From: Bacteroidales bacterium UBA1217
Lineage (GTDB): Bacteria > Bacteroidota > Bacteroidia > Bacteroidales > P3
Direction: 5' to 3'
Assembly (NCBI GenBank): GCA_002309335.1
Contig: DBXH01000062.1
Coordinates: 1 to 31,604 of the forward strand
DNA: 31,604 nucleotides
Shown here: positions 1 through 7,596 of the stretch, in pieces
How the letters are laid out: each line of letters opens with the position of its first letter
Position numbering within the stretch: the stretch's first letter is position 1
Notes under the pieces: generated by a model
What the model saw: the letters and a program-made list of their open reading frames with translations, nothing else
Databases searched by the model: none
Told to the model about the DNA's origin: nothing
Translations under genes and position numbers: made by a program

Positions 1-527
1 TACATGTAACCGATTTCGCGGCCGCCAACTCCAACGTCACCAGCGGGGCTGTCCTGGTCGGGACCGATGTTGCGCCAGAGTTCGGTGATGAAGGCCTGGC
101 AGAAACGCATAATTTCAGCGTCGCTCTTTCCAGTGGGATCGAAATCGGCACCACCTTTACCGCCACCGAGAGGCAGGTTGGTGAGGCTGTTCTTGAAGAT
201 CTGCTCGAAGCCCAAGAATTTCAGCATAGAAACGTTTACCTTCGGGTGGAAGCGGAGACCGCCTTTGTATGCACCGAGAGCGGCGTTGAACTGAACGCGA
301 TAGCCGAGGTTGGTGCAAACCTCACCCTTATCGTTGACCCAAGTCACACGGAAAGTGAAGATACGGTCGGGCTCGACAAGACGCTCAACGATTTTTGCTT
401 TTTCGAACTCGGGGTGTTCGTTGTAAACCTTTTCAATAGAGGAAAGAACCTCTTCAACGGCCTGCAAGTACTCGTTTTCGCCTGGATGTTTGGCCTCCAG
501 ATTAGCCATAATTTCTTTTACTTTCAT
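1..527 (-). CDS. gdhA: NADP-type glutamate dehydrogenase, N-terminal part (cut by window edge)
   Basis: Glutamate dehydrogenase joins ammonium to 2-oxoglutarate to give glutamate, or the reverse, in the cytoplasm. About 175 residues are present, from the start ATG at 525-527 to the left window edge, so the C-terminal Rossmann half is missing. The visible part is the Glu/Leu/Phe/Val dehydrogenase dimerisation domain. It contains the glycine-rich PLGGGKGGADFDP segment with the substrate lysine and, at the edge, the PAGDVGVGGREIGYM segment. The N-terminal stretch beginning MKVKEIMANLE and the sequence VTWVNDKGE fit the hexameric small (about 445-residue) NADP-dependent family of Bacteroidales. 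A TATATTTG -7 box lies 46 bases upstream. No frameshift is seen. The family call is firm; the NADP preference is inferred from family type. Confidence 0.95.
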   Translation of the reverse strand, partial: MKVKEIMANLEAKHPGENEYLQAVEEVLSSIEKVYNEHPEFEKAKIVERLVEPDRIFTFRVTWVNDKGEVCTNLGYRVQFNAALGAYKGGLRFHPKVNVSMLKFLGFEQIFKNSLTNLPLGGGKGGADFDPTGKSDAEIMRFCQAFITELWRNIGPDQDSPAGDVGVGGREIGYM

Positions 528-572
528 CTTATTCAATTATTTATGTTAATAATTTGTTTTGAATTGAGAAAA

Positions 573-580
573 CAAATATA
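573..580 (-). promoter_or_regulatory. Bacteroidales-type -7 box for gdhA
   Basis: On the minus strand this reads TATATTTG, a full match to the TAnnTTTG -7 element of the primary Bacteroidota sigma factor. The start codon is about 46 bases downstream. No convincing TTTG -33 element is seen at 19-20 bp; a TTTC at about 17 bp is the nearest. Confidence 0.6.
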
Positions 581-660
581 CTACTTTTTTTTTATTCGAA
601 ATAAAATTTAGTTATTTTTTTAAAATTTTTCTATTAAAGAGTGTTTGGTGGCTGTGTATT

Positions 661-705
661 TCTGCAGGCAGAAACAATCTGAAATGAGGATATTTTGTTT
701 CAGAT
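661..705 (-). other. Paired inverted repeats after the hydrolase gene (possible weak terminator)
   Basis: Two dyads follow the stop of the alpha/beta hydrolase gene. ATCTGAAA at 677-684 pairs with TTTCAGAT at 698-705 around a 13-base loop, and TCTGC at 661-665 pairs with GCAGA at 668-672. Neither is followed by a clean U-tract on the minus strand, so termination is only a guess. The rest of the 528-714 gap is AT-rich and holds the gdhA promoter. Confidence 0.35.
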
Positions 706-714
706 GAAGGGGGC

Positions 715-1530
715 TTAACTACATCCGTAACATTGTTTTACGAAGTGGCAGAGTCGGGTCTTGACGTAGTCGCGGTCTTCCATAAACGACATATGTGCCA
801 CGTTGTCGAGAAGCAATACTTCGGAGCGCTTTGGGACCATTGCCTGCGACAATCCCATCTCGATGGGGATGCGGGGGTCGTTCTTGCCGTAAACGAAGAG
901 TACGGGAATGTCGAGACGGGCGAGGGTACGTACACGCGATGTGCGGACTTTCATTCCGCGCTGGGCAGCAAGTATGCCTTCTTCGCGAGTTTCAAGGCAT
1001 TGGTCGCGAAGTTCTTTGATGTCTTGTGCCAGGTATTCACGTCGTGAGTCGTCGAAGAGGTTGGTGATGAAATCTACAATAAAGCCTGCGCGGTTCAGGT
1101 GTACCAGTCGGCAAACTTCGTCGCGGCTGTGGCGTTTTTCTTCATCGTCGGCCATAGCGTGTGAGTGGAGGAGTGCGAGCCCGTTGAGCATAAAACCATA
1201 GTTGTCGGCGAAAGCGAGTGCTACATATCCGCCAAGCGAATGACCGGCCATAACGCATTTTTCAACTCCGGCATCGTCGAGGACAGCTTTGACGGCATTG
1301 GCCATAAAATCCATCGTGTGGACATCGGAATAGGTGCCGCTGTAGCCGTGTCCGGGCAAATCGATAGTTATTACGCGCATATAGCGCATATAAGTCAGGG
1401 TGAAAGAGCTCCACACATTCAGATTTTGTAGAAAACCATGCAGAAGTACCAGCGTTTGAGGGTGTTCACGACCCTCGTCGCGGTAGTGCAACTCGCGGTT
1501 TTCAAACATAATAACCTTGTGTTTTTCCAT
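715..1530 (-). CDS. Alpha/beta hydrolase fold protein
   Basis: A 271-residue single-domain alpha/beta hydrolase with no signal peptide, so probably cytoplasmic. The oxyanion-hole motif LLHGF is near residue 30. The nucleophile elbow AGHSLGG puts Ser at about 98. A strand-end YGKNDPRIP gives Asp about 218 and DNVAHMSF gives His about 246, completing the usual catalytic triad. Residues 110-190 hold a helical cap. Substrate cannot be read from the sequence; esterase, lactonase or haloperoxidase-like activity are all possible. The ATG at 1528-1530 is chosen over a TTG nine bases upstream because it gives the expected family N-terminus and lies just after a TAATTTTG -7 box. The gene is monocistronic: a terminator lies upstream and gdhA has its own promoter downstream. 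Confidence 0.88.
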   Translation of the reverse strand: MEKHKVIMFENRELHYRDEGREHPQTLVLLHGFLQNLNVWSSFTLTYMRYMRVITIDLPGHGYSGTYSDVHTMDFMANAVKAVLDDAGVEKCVMAGHSLGGYVALAFADNYGFMLNGLALLHSHAMADDEEKRHSRDEVCRLVHLNRAGFIVDFITNLFDDSRREYLAQDIKELRDQCLETREEGILAAQRGMKVRTSRVRTLARLDIPVLFVYGKNDPRIPIEMGLSQAMVPKRSEVLLLDNVAHMSFMEDRDYVKTRLCHFVKQCYGCS

Positions 1531-1555
1531 TACCGGCAATATTGTAATTCGGATG

Positions 1556-1563
1556 CAAAATTA
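1556..1563 (-). promoter_or_regulatory. -7 box for the alpha/beta hydrolase gene
   Basis: The minus strand reads TAATTTTG, a full match to TAnnTTTG, 26 bases before the chosen ATG. No good -33 element is visible, so only the -7 half is supported. Confidence 0.5.
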
Positions 1564-1593
1564 CACCCTTTTTTTTGTAGGGGATGGGTGTTT

Positions 1594-1618
1594 TTGAAAA
1601 AGAAATCCGCAACGGATT
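1594..1618 (-). terminator. Intrinsic terminator after the PorE-like gene
   Basis: On the minus strand AATCCG, loop TTG, CGGATT forms a perfect 6-bp stem followed by TCTTTTT. It lies about 45 bases after the stop of the PorE-like gene and before the hydrolase promoter, so it fits the end of the envelope operon. Confidence 0.7.
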
Positions 1619-1662
1619 GTTAATAAGTCATAAAATGGCTGGCTGCCCGCAACGGTTCCGGA

Positions 1663-4431
1663 TCATTGCAAAAAGACCCTGATGCTTACGGAAGTAGTGG
1701 CTTTGCCTTGTTTGACCTCGCTGTTGCCGTAGGGTGAAACGGTAATAATGTCGGCGTCGATACCTCGGTCGACAAGTTGTTTTTTTATCTCCTGACCGCG
1801 AGATTGAGACAGGTTGTAGCAGAAGGCGTCGTTGTCGCCAGCGACATTGACAATGATTTCGAGCTGCAGATAAGGGTATGATGCCAGGTATTGGTATAGA
1901 TGATCTATCTCGGTCTCCGAACTTTTGCACAGGGTCGACTTTTTGTCATCGAATGCTATTCCGGGCAACAGCAAGGAGAAACCTTCTTCGGACATTTGCG
2001 GGAGGTCTTTGTTGGAGTAGGCTAGGGGTGTTAGTTCTTTGTTCTTTGCCGGTGTGAAGAGTATCGCTGGGATAAAGAGTCCGTCGTTTTGTGCAAAAAG
2101 AAGGTATTGCTTGTCGGCAAAGAGCGATGTCTGCCAGCTGGAACCGCCCGTAATCCGTTGAGCGCTGCATACGGGCTGTTGTGTGGCGACGTCGACGATG
2201 TCGATATCCATATCCGCCCATTCGCTTGCTATGGTTACTGTCTGCATCCTGTTGTCGATGGTGTGCATAGCGGGCGTGGTGTAGCATCCGTAGCGGCCGT
2301 GATTGTTGCTGCATACAGTCAGTGACTGGCGGTCTCCGTCAGGTGTTATGGATATTTCGTTGAAACCGCTGTTCACCTCTTTGCCGTAGTTGGTCGGCTT
2401 TGACCAATGCTGCCAGTCGTCGATGTTGTCGCGTGTAGTGTAGTAAATGTCGCCATATCCTAAACCGCCGCGTCCGTCGGTAACAAAATAGATTGTTTTA
2501 AGATCGTCGCTGATGACAGGGCTGCATTCCATATAGGGGCTGTTGACATTGATGCCGAGGTTGACGGCGTCGCCCCATTTCTGGCCGTCGAAGGGTACGT
2601 AGTAGATGTCTGATGCCAATGCTGTGTCGCCGTGGAAATAAGCCCGTGACGGCTGAAGGTTCATTCCATCCGGTCTGTCGGAAGCCAGCAGAATGCCGTT
2701 GCCGCTGGGCAGCATATAAGCGTCGAAATCGTTGTATTGGCTGTTGACGGGGGCGGGAAGGGTTTCGACGACGGTCCATCCGTTATCGCTCATTTCTGCA
2801 ACCAATATGTCACCGTCTTTGCCCAGCAGCATTTTGTTGCCGTTGTCAAAGAAGTTGTATATTTCGATGCCGCGGTTCTCGATGTTTGTAAAAGCAATGT
2901 TGCCGGTGCCTTTCCAGATGCCGCCCTTCTTGGTGGCGGTCCATTGAGCTGATTGGATAGATGTGTTTTTTTCGACTTCACGGTTGAAGAAGATTCTTTG
3001 GCCGTCGGGGTGCAATACGGGGTGCATCATATCGTAGGCAGGACGGACAATAGGGGTGTAGGTGAGCCGGCTGTTTGCAGGACGGTCGATTATTTCGCGC
3101 AATTCGGCGACCTCCTCAATGCAGTTGTCTTCGAAACTGAGGGAGAAGAATTCGATTCGTTCGTGCACTTTTCCCCAGTTCTTGGAGGCGATGAGTTGTT
3201 GCAGAGTGCGCTGCAAGGCGACGTAGGATTCTTTTTTGCCAGTCAGGTGATAGACTTTTGATGCCCATTGGCTGAACTCTTTTTCATTGAAAGGCATCAT
3301 AATGTCTATTGAATCATATTTTTCGGCTGCAATCAGGGCGTCATCCAAAGCGATCTTGAAAGGGAAGTCGGGGTTTTGTGAAGCAAATTGCTCAAGAGGG
3401 GCTTTGTTGCCCTCTTCGGTGTGCCAGTTGTAGTATTTCAAATAAATGTCGTTGTAGTGGAAGTCGAGCGGGAATTCGTCCAAGTATATTTTCAGCGCCT
3501 GCATATTGCGCTCTTCGTTTATAAGTTGCTTGAGTTTTGCCAATGCATTCTCGGCAAGAGGGTTGTCGGGATTGTCGTGTATAAAGTCGGCATATTGGCG
3601 CGGAGTGCTTAAATGGTCGAATTCACTTTGCAGTTCTTGTTCCATTTTTTCAAGCACCAACGAGTATTCATTGCTGCCTGGGTATTTGGAAAGGAATGCC
3701 CTGTAAGCCTGTGGTGACGGGTTGTCCATAAGTGCGGCGTATGCAAGTGCGCTTTTCCTGCGTTGTGCCACAGTTTGTACATTTTCAATATCCAGATAAC
3801 CGGCGAGCATAGAATCCACTTGACTTATGCGTGTAGCCTCAGCAACGCTTTGCTCGGCCAGGCGTCCCATCTCGCGTGCGCAGTTTTCGCTTTCGGCTGT
3901 TGAGGGATAGCTGTTTATAAAGCTTTTGTAGGCGGCAAGTGTGTTTTCTTTGCAAGTTTGCTGATAGCGTATTTCCATCCGTCGGTATTCAATCATTCGC
4001 GTTGTGCCAAGGTCGTTTTTGAACGCTTCGGCGTAGTTGTCCAATGTGGTGTTCGACAGATTTTCTTCGGTGTCGAGGAATTCGCGAGCTTTGAGTGTGA
4101 TGCTGATTTTGGTTTGTCTCAGAAACTGGAGGTTGATGTTTTTCTTTATCAGTTTTTTGACTTCTTTGTATTTGTCGCGGTCTTCCAATATGGTGATGAA
4201 ACGCTGCTCGGCCGAAGAGATGTATTTCATTGCAGTTGCATAGTCGCGCATCGGGTTGGCGGTGTCGGCGTAGAATTCGGCCAAAGCGAGCATATTTGCA
4301 ACGTTTTCGGGTTCTTTGACGTAGGCCTTGTAAATTTTTTCGTATTGGCGTGAGTATTGCGAAGCATCGTCCTGCGCCTTTGCAACAAGGCACAGCGTAC
4401 ATACAACGAACAGAAGAAGAGTCTTTTTCAT
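1663..4431 (-). CDS. PorE-like protein: TPR-like region, PD40 beta-propeller, CRD-like segment, OmpA C-terminal domain
   Basis: A 922-residue exported protein. A signal peptide (MKKTLLLFVVCTLCLVAKA, then QDD) is followed by a long alpha-helical region, about 20-440, with TPR-like helix pairs and repeated 'F..SYP' or 'FLSKYPGS' phrases. Residues about 455-730 carry PD40/TolB-type propeller blades, such as HPVLHPDGQRIFFNR, LLASDRPDG and SPVISDDLKTIYFVTDGRGG near residue 640. A short beta-sandwich-like stretch with DIVDVATQQPVC follows, resembling a carboxypeptidase regulatory-like domain. The last about 110 residues are an OmpA-type peptidoglycan-binding domain (LSQSRGQEIKKQLVDRGI). This domain order is that of PorE of the Porphyromonas type IX secretion machinery, but related PD40/OmpA proteins with other roles exist, so the call rests on architecture. 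The gene begins six bases after the small secreted gene, in one operon. Confidence 0.8.
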   Translation of the reverse strand: MKKTLLLFVVCTLCLVAKAQDDASQYSRQYEKIYKAYVKEPENVANMLALAEFYADTANPMRDYATAMKYISSAEQRFITILEDRDKYKEVKKLIKKNINLQFLRQTKISITLKAREFLDTEENLSNTTLDNYAEAFKNDLGTTRMIEYRRMEIRYQQTCKENTLAAYKSFINSYPSTAESENCAREMGRLAEQSVAEATRISQVDSMLAGYLDIENVQTVAQRRKSALAYAALMDNPSPQAYRAFLSKYPGSNEYSLVLEKMEQELQSEFDHLSTPRQYADFIHDNPDNPLAENALAKLKQLINEERNMQALKIYLDEFPLDFHYNDIYLKYYNWHTEEGNKAPLEQFASQNPDFPFKIALDDALIAAEKYDSIDIMMPFNEKEFSQWASKVYHLTGKKESYVALQRTLQQLIASKNWGKVHERIEFFSLSFEDNCIEEVAELREIIDRPANSRLTYTPIVRPAYDMMHPVLHPDGQRIFFNREVEKNTSIQSAQWTATKKGGIWKGTGNIAFTNIENRGIEIYNFFDNGNKMLLGKDGDILVAEMSDNGWTVVETLPAPVNSQYNDFDAYMLPSGNGILLASDRPDGMNLQPSRAYFHGDTALASDIYYVPFDGQKWGDAVNLGINVNSPYMECSPVISDDLKTIYFVTDGRGGLGYGDIYYTTRDNIDDWQHWSKPTNYGKEVNSGFNEISITPDGDRQSLTVCSNNHGRYGCYTTPAMHTIDNRMQTVTIASEWADMDIDIVDVATQQPVCSAQRITGGSSWQTSLFADKQYLLFAQNDGLFIPAILFTPAKNKELTPLAYSNKDLPQMSEEGFSLLLPGIAFDDKKSTLCKSSETEIDHLYQYLASYPYLQLEIIVNVAGDNDAFCYNLSQSRGQEIKKQLVDRGIDADIITVSPYGNSEVKQGKATTSVSIRVFLQ

Positions 4432-4437
4432 CGACTT

Positions 4438-4953
4438 TTATTTGTTAACTTTGACGGATTTGATGATTTCAAGGAATTCGTTTTCGAAATCCTCAAAATT
4501 GTCTACCGTGCATTCTAAACGGATTTCCAGAACCATATTGCGGTCTTTTATGTAGAGCATCCGGAATTCATAGTCTTTGCCGTCGTCTTCGTTGGTATAA
4601 GCTCCAAGATATTCAAGACTTTCGTTGTTGTGTGGAATCTCGTCGAGTGACTGGAAAGGTTGCACCATAAAACGGCTGTAGGCCAAGTCGTAGACGGTGC
4701 CGTCGTAGTTTTTGCGTACATAGATGCGCATAAACGGGATGATGGTGTCGCCTGCGTTGTCGATTACGTAGTCGGCAGCGTATGAATAGAGGTAGATGAC
4801 GGTATTGTCGCTTAGCTTGCTGGTCTGAAGATATTTCCACCCTTTTGACGGGAAATTGAAACTAACATTTGTTTCGGGTATCTTTATCTGTGCCGACGCA
4901 ACGAATGTCATTGCCAGCATCAAAAGTAATACAAGGTGTCCTTTTTTTCTCAT
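4438..4953 (-). CDS. Small secreted protein of unknown function
   Basis: A 171-residue protein with a clear signal peptide (MRKKGHLVLLLMLAMTFVASA, cut before QIKIPE), so probably periplasmic or surface-facing. The mature part is beta-rich and acidic, with no cysteines in obvious pairs. It contains GWKYLQTSKL near the start and an ending that runs EFLEIIKSVKVNK. The shape faintly recalls PsbP/Mog1-type single-domain proteins, but this is only an impression. The ATG at 4951-4953 is preferred to an upstream in-frame start that would overlap the glycosyltransferase stop. It sits 16 bases after the glycosyltransferase and six bases before the PorE-like gene. Translational coupling and a shared envelope task with the PorE-like protein are therefore likely. 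Confidence 0.75.
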   Translation of the reverse strand: MRKKGHLVLLLMLAMTFVASAQIKIPETNVSFNFPSKGWKYLQTSKLSDNTVIYLYSYAADYVIDNAGDTIIPFMRIYVRKNYDGTVYDLAYSRFMVQPFQSLDEIPHNNESLEYLGAYTNEDDGKDYEFRMLYIKDRNMVLEIRLECTVDNFEDFENEFLEIIKSVKVNK

Positions 4954-4969
4954 TATTCCTGTTTTTAGA

Positions 4970-6172
4970 CTATAACGCACCTGCGCCTATTTTATTGTAA
5001 AAATCCACAAATCTTTGCGTAAGTGTCTTGTTGCCATACTTTTCAATTATCAAACTACGTGCATTCCGGCCTATGGTTTGGCATAATTCCGGATCGTCGA
5101 TGCATCGGCGTATCTGTGAAACAAACTGCTGCGGTGTGTCGGCGATGAGCAAGTTTTCGCCATCGTTATAGTCGATGCCGGCAGCGCCGATAGTTGTAGT
5201 CACCACTGTTTTGCTTAGCGACATTGCTTCGATAATTTTGACGCGGATGCCGCTGCCGGCCATCAGAGGTACAATGTTAATCTGCTTGGATGCAATGAAA
5301 TAGGCCGAGTCGGGTACTTCGCCAACAACGACCACTCCATCCATCGCCATCTTCATCAGGTCGTCGGGCATTTTGCGTCCAGCCAGGAAGAGTCGGACTT
5401 CGGGCATTTCCTTGTGTATCAGCGGCCATACTTCTTTCAAAAACCAGCGTATGCCGTTTTCGTTCGGAGCCCAATCCATAGAGCCGATATGAAAAAGAGT
5501 GTTTGGCTCGGCATCAACATTGTCAACGGGTTCTATGTCAATGCCAAAAGGAATGTCGATTATTGGTTTGCGGCATCCTTCGCTGCGGAAAGTCTCGGCG
5601 TCATTGGCCGTAATGCAGGCGATGCCGTCGAAGTCGTTGATCTTGTCAAGTTCGTAAGTCCTGAGTGCCAGTGCCAGTTTTTTCAGATACCAGCGCTTCA
5701 GCGGATTGCTTGTGGTCAGTGCCACTTGGCGCCAGATGCGATGCTCTACATTGTGAGCGCGCAATACCACCCGTGCATTGCTGTGTTTGCGGATTGCGGG
5801 CAGGTAGGGGGCGAGGAAGATACTTTCAACATTTACAACGTCGTAATGACCGTTCTGCAATATCTCTATAAGGTGCGATTCGTATTCTTTGCTTATGAAG
5901 CGTTTGACGTTGTACGACTCGCCGCAGAGCAATGCAACAGCGGCATCTAACGGATGGATGGATAGGTCAATATAGACAGCCTCGAAACCTGTGGCATTGC
6001 GATAGGCAGCATCGAGGTCGTTCTCGCGCACAGGGTGCTTGTCGCTGCACACAGAGAGAATCTTCACCTCGTGTCCGTTGTCCAAAAGTCCTTGCGTAAC
6101 GCTGTTCATTGCAAGCGTACCGCCGTCGACGGGAGGGTAGGGAGGCTTGTAGCAGAGCTGCAGTATCTTCAT
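4970..6172 (-). CDS. GT4-family glycosyltransferase
   Basis: A 400-residue GT-B fold glycosyltransferase. The N-terminal acceptor domain starts MKILQLCYKPPYPPVDGGT, with the proline/glycine loop typical of group 1 enzymes. The C-terminal nucleotide-sugar domain has LFHIGSMDWAPNENG near residue 230 and the GSGIRVKIIEAMS motif near 305-320, which carries the conserved glutamate that holds the donor. A VTTTIGAAGID loop follows. No membrane segment is seen, so it would act at the cytoplasmic face of the membrane. Donor and acceptor sugars cannot be told. It starts 46 bases after the YitT-like gene, with no promoter or terminator visible between them, and leads into the secreted-protein and PorE-like genes. 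A role in glycosylating an envelope component is inferred from this context. Confidence 0.85.
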   Translation of the reverse strand: MKILQLCYKPPYPPVDGGTLAMNSVTQGLLDNGHEVKILSVCSDKHPVRENDLDAAYRNATGFEAVYIDLSIHPLDAAVALLCGESYNVKRFISKEYESHLIEILQNGHYDVVNVESIFLAPYLPAIRKHSNARVVLRAHNVEHRIWRQVALTTSNPLKRWYLKKLALALRTYELDKINDFDGIACITANDAETFRSEGCRKPIIDIPFGIDIEPVDNVDAEPNTLFHIGSMDWAPNENGIRWFLKEVWPLIHKEMPEVRLFLAGRKMPDDLMKMAMDGVVVVGEVPDSAYFIASKQINIVPLMAGSGIRVKIIEAMSLSKTVVTTTIGAAGIDYNDGENLLIADTPQQFVSQIRRCIDDPELCQTIGRNARSLIIEKYGNKTLTQRFVDFYNKIGAGAL

Positions 6173-6218
6173 ATTATCGTCACGTTGGGATTGACAACGG
6201 TCAACAATAGTTTCTTAA

Positions 6219-7175
6219 TTATTCTTCGGGCAGGGCCTTGAAACCGAAGCCCATAATCTCGGCGCTCTCAATGACGTTGACAAAGGCGTTCGGGTCGAGA
6301 TGGCGCAGGTTTGCTTTCAGTTTGACGAGGTCGGTGCGGTCGAGGGTGACATAAATCATCTTGCGCTCCTGGCCTTGATACAGACCGAGGCCGGGGAAGC
6401 AGGTACCGCCGCGCTCCAGGTCGTTGAGGATAAAGTTCTTCACCTCGTCGACCTTGTCGGTGATGATGAATACGGTCTTGTAGGTTGTCACGCCCTCGAC
6501 GATGATGTCGATCAGCTTGCTTTCGATGAAAATCAGGATCATCGAGTATATAGGTAGGCGGATGTCGCCGATGATGAGGGTGGTCAGCGAGATGCAGCTG
6601 TCGACGATAAGCACCAGCACGCCGAGCGAAATCTTGGTGTACTTGTGGATGATCATCGATATGATGTCGCTGCCGCCTGAGGTGGCACCGGCACGGAAGA
6701 TGACGCCGATGGCCACACCGTAGATGAGGCCGGCGACGACGGTGTTGAGGAAGAAGTCGGGAATGAAGAACTTGTCGATGGCTGCATCGCCGTGTCCCAC
6801 GCTATAGCTGAGGTAGCTTACCAGGCCCTCGCTGCTGTCGTAGAGACCGTCGTGAATCAGCGGAGCGTAGCCCCAGGTGCTCTCAACGATGTAGGTGAAG
6901 ATGGGGATAAGTATAACGGATACAATGGTTTTGATGCCGAAACGCGGTCCCAGGAACCATGTGCCTATCAGCAGCAACGGAATGTCCATACAAATACCGG
7001 CCACAGAAATCTTCCAACCCCACAATGCGTGGAAAACGTTGGCAAGACCGTAGACCCCACCGGGAGCCAGATTGTAAGGGTTGACAAACATAACATCGCC
7101 CACAGCGAACAAAAGGCTGCCCAATGCCACTAGCAAATAGGCCACAATTTCCTCTTTCAGACTCTTTTTCTTCAT
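6219..7175 (-). CDS. YitT-family (DUF161/DUF2179) membrane protein
   Basis: A 318-residue integral membrane protein. The N-terminal two thirds contain about five or six hydrophobic helices in the YitT pattern: FAVGDVMFVNPYNLAPGGVYGLA near the start, and FRAGATSGGSDIISMIIHKY, the best conserved signature, near the middle. The last about 80 residues are the soluble DUF2179 domain (TTYKTVFIITDKVDEV to VNVIESAEIMGFGF). The biochemical role of the family is not settled. The ATG at 7173-7175 follows a near-ideal promoter. Similar proteins are common in Bacteroidales, often several per genome. This gene leads the operon with the glycosyltransferase and the PorE-like protein, judged from spacing only. 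Confidence 0.9.
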   Translation of the reverse strand: MKKKSLKEEIVAYLLVALGSLLFAVGDVMFVNPYNLAPGGVYGLANVFHALWGWKISVAGICMDIPLLLIGTWFLGPRFGIKTIVSVILIPIFTYIVESTWGYAPLIHDGLYDSSEGLVSYLSYSVGHGDAAIDKFFIPDFFLNTVVAGLIYGVAIGVIFRAGATSGGSDIISMIIHKYTKISLGVLVLIVDSCISLTTLIIGDIRLPIYSMILIFIESKLIDIIVEGVTTYKTVFIITDKVDEVKNFILNDLERGGTCFPGLGLYQGQERKMIYVTLDRTDLVKLKANLRHLDPNAFVNVIESAEIMGFGFKALPEE

Positions 7176-7213
7176 TGTTGTATATATTATTTCGTTAGTA
7201 TATAGTTATTTAT

Positions 7214-7245
7214 CAAAGATATCGCAATTGCGGATATTTTGCAAA
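7214..7245 (-). promoter_or_regulatory. Promoter of the yitT-GT4-porE-like operon
   Basis: The minus strand has TTTG at 7245-7242, a 20-base spacer and TATCTTTG at 7221-7214. Both elements and the spacing match the Bacteroidota housekeeping promoter. The start codon is about 40 bases downstream. Confidence 0.8.
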
Positions 7246-7247
7246 AA

Positions 7248-7546
7248 TACTAAACTTTACCCGATTGGTGAAATTATTTTGTGAGAAACTGTTTGTAGAA
7301 TGAGTCACCGTTGTGTGTCTGTCCGATTTCATTACTGTTGTGTATCGTTTATTATTCCCCAAAGTCTGTTATTTTGGGGGTAGTGTTGGGATTGCGTTGG
7401 GATAGTGTTTTGGCTATTTGAAACAAAAAAATAGAGGTTTAATTGTTTTTGATCTAATGCAGTGAGATTCACATATTTATATATGAATAAATGGTAAAAG
7501 TTGTACTATTTTTATTATTTGATGGTTTAGAGTAAAATAAAATATG
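7248..7546. other. Long divergent intergenic region (yitT / mutB)
   Basis: The 421-base space between yitT and mutB has no plausible gene. Besides the two promoters it holds a hairpin (CCCCAAA at 7357-7363, TTTGGGG at 7373-7379) directly followed by an 11-bp repeat array at 7381-7413. I looked for cobalamin-riboswitch hallmarks upstream of mutB and saw none. The remaining sequence is AT-rich. Confidence 0.6.
7381..7413. repeat. 11-bp tandem repeat array, copy 1
   Basis: Three consecutive 11-base units: TAGTGTTGGGA, TTGCGTTGGGA and TAGTGTTTTGG. The preceding 11 bases (7370-7380) are a possible fourth, weaker unit. The same unit recurs at 20234-20277. A hairpin at 7357-7379 abuts the array. 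Confidence 0.7.
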
Positions 7547-7554
7547 TATATTTG
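7547..7554 (+). promoter_or_regulatory. -7 box for mutB
   Basis: TATATTTG, a full -7 match, lies 42 bases before the mutB ATG. The best -33 candidates are TTTG at 7518-7521, which is 25 bp away and too far, or TTTA at 7526-7529 at 17 bp. The -33 half is therefore weak. Confidence 0.6.
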
Positions 7555-7596
7555 CATTCTATTAAATAACTACAGAAAATATTTAAAATACTGATA

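Noticed and set aside
246..611. 121-codon open frame (+) opposite gdhA
   Set aside because: It is the complementary strand of gdhA and its promoter; the gdhA frame carries all conserved motifs.
7381..7413. CRISPR array
   Set aside because: The units are 11 bp, directly joined with no spacers, and no cas genes are present.
7248..7546. Cobalamin riboswitch upstream of mutB
   Set aside because: I looked for the conserved B12-box and surrounding helices and did not see them; only a short hairpin and an 11-bp array are present.
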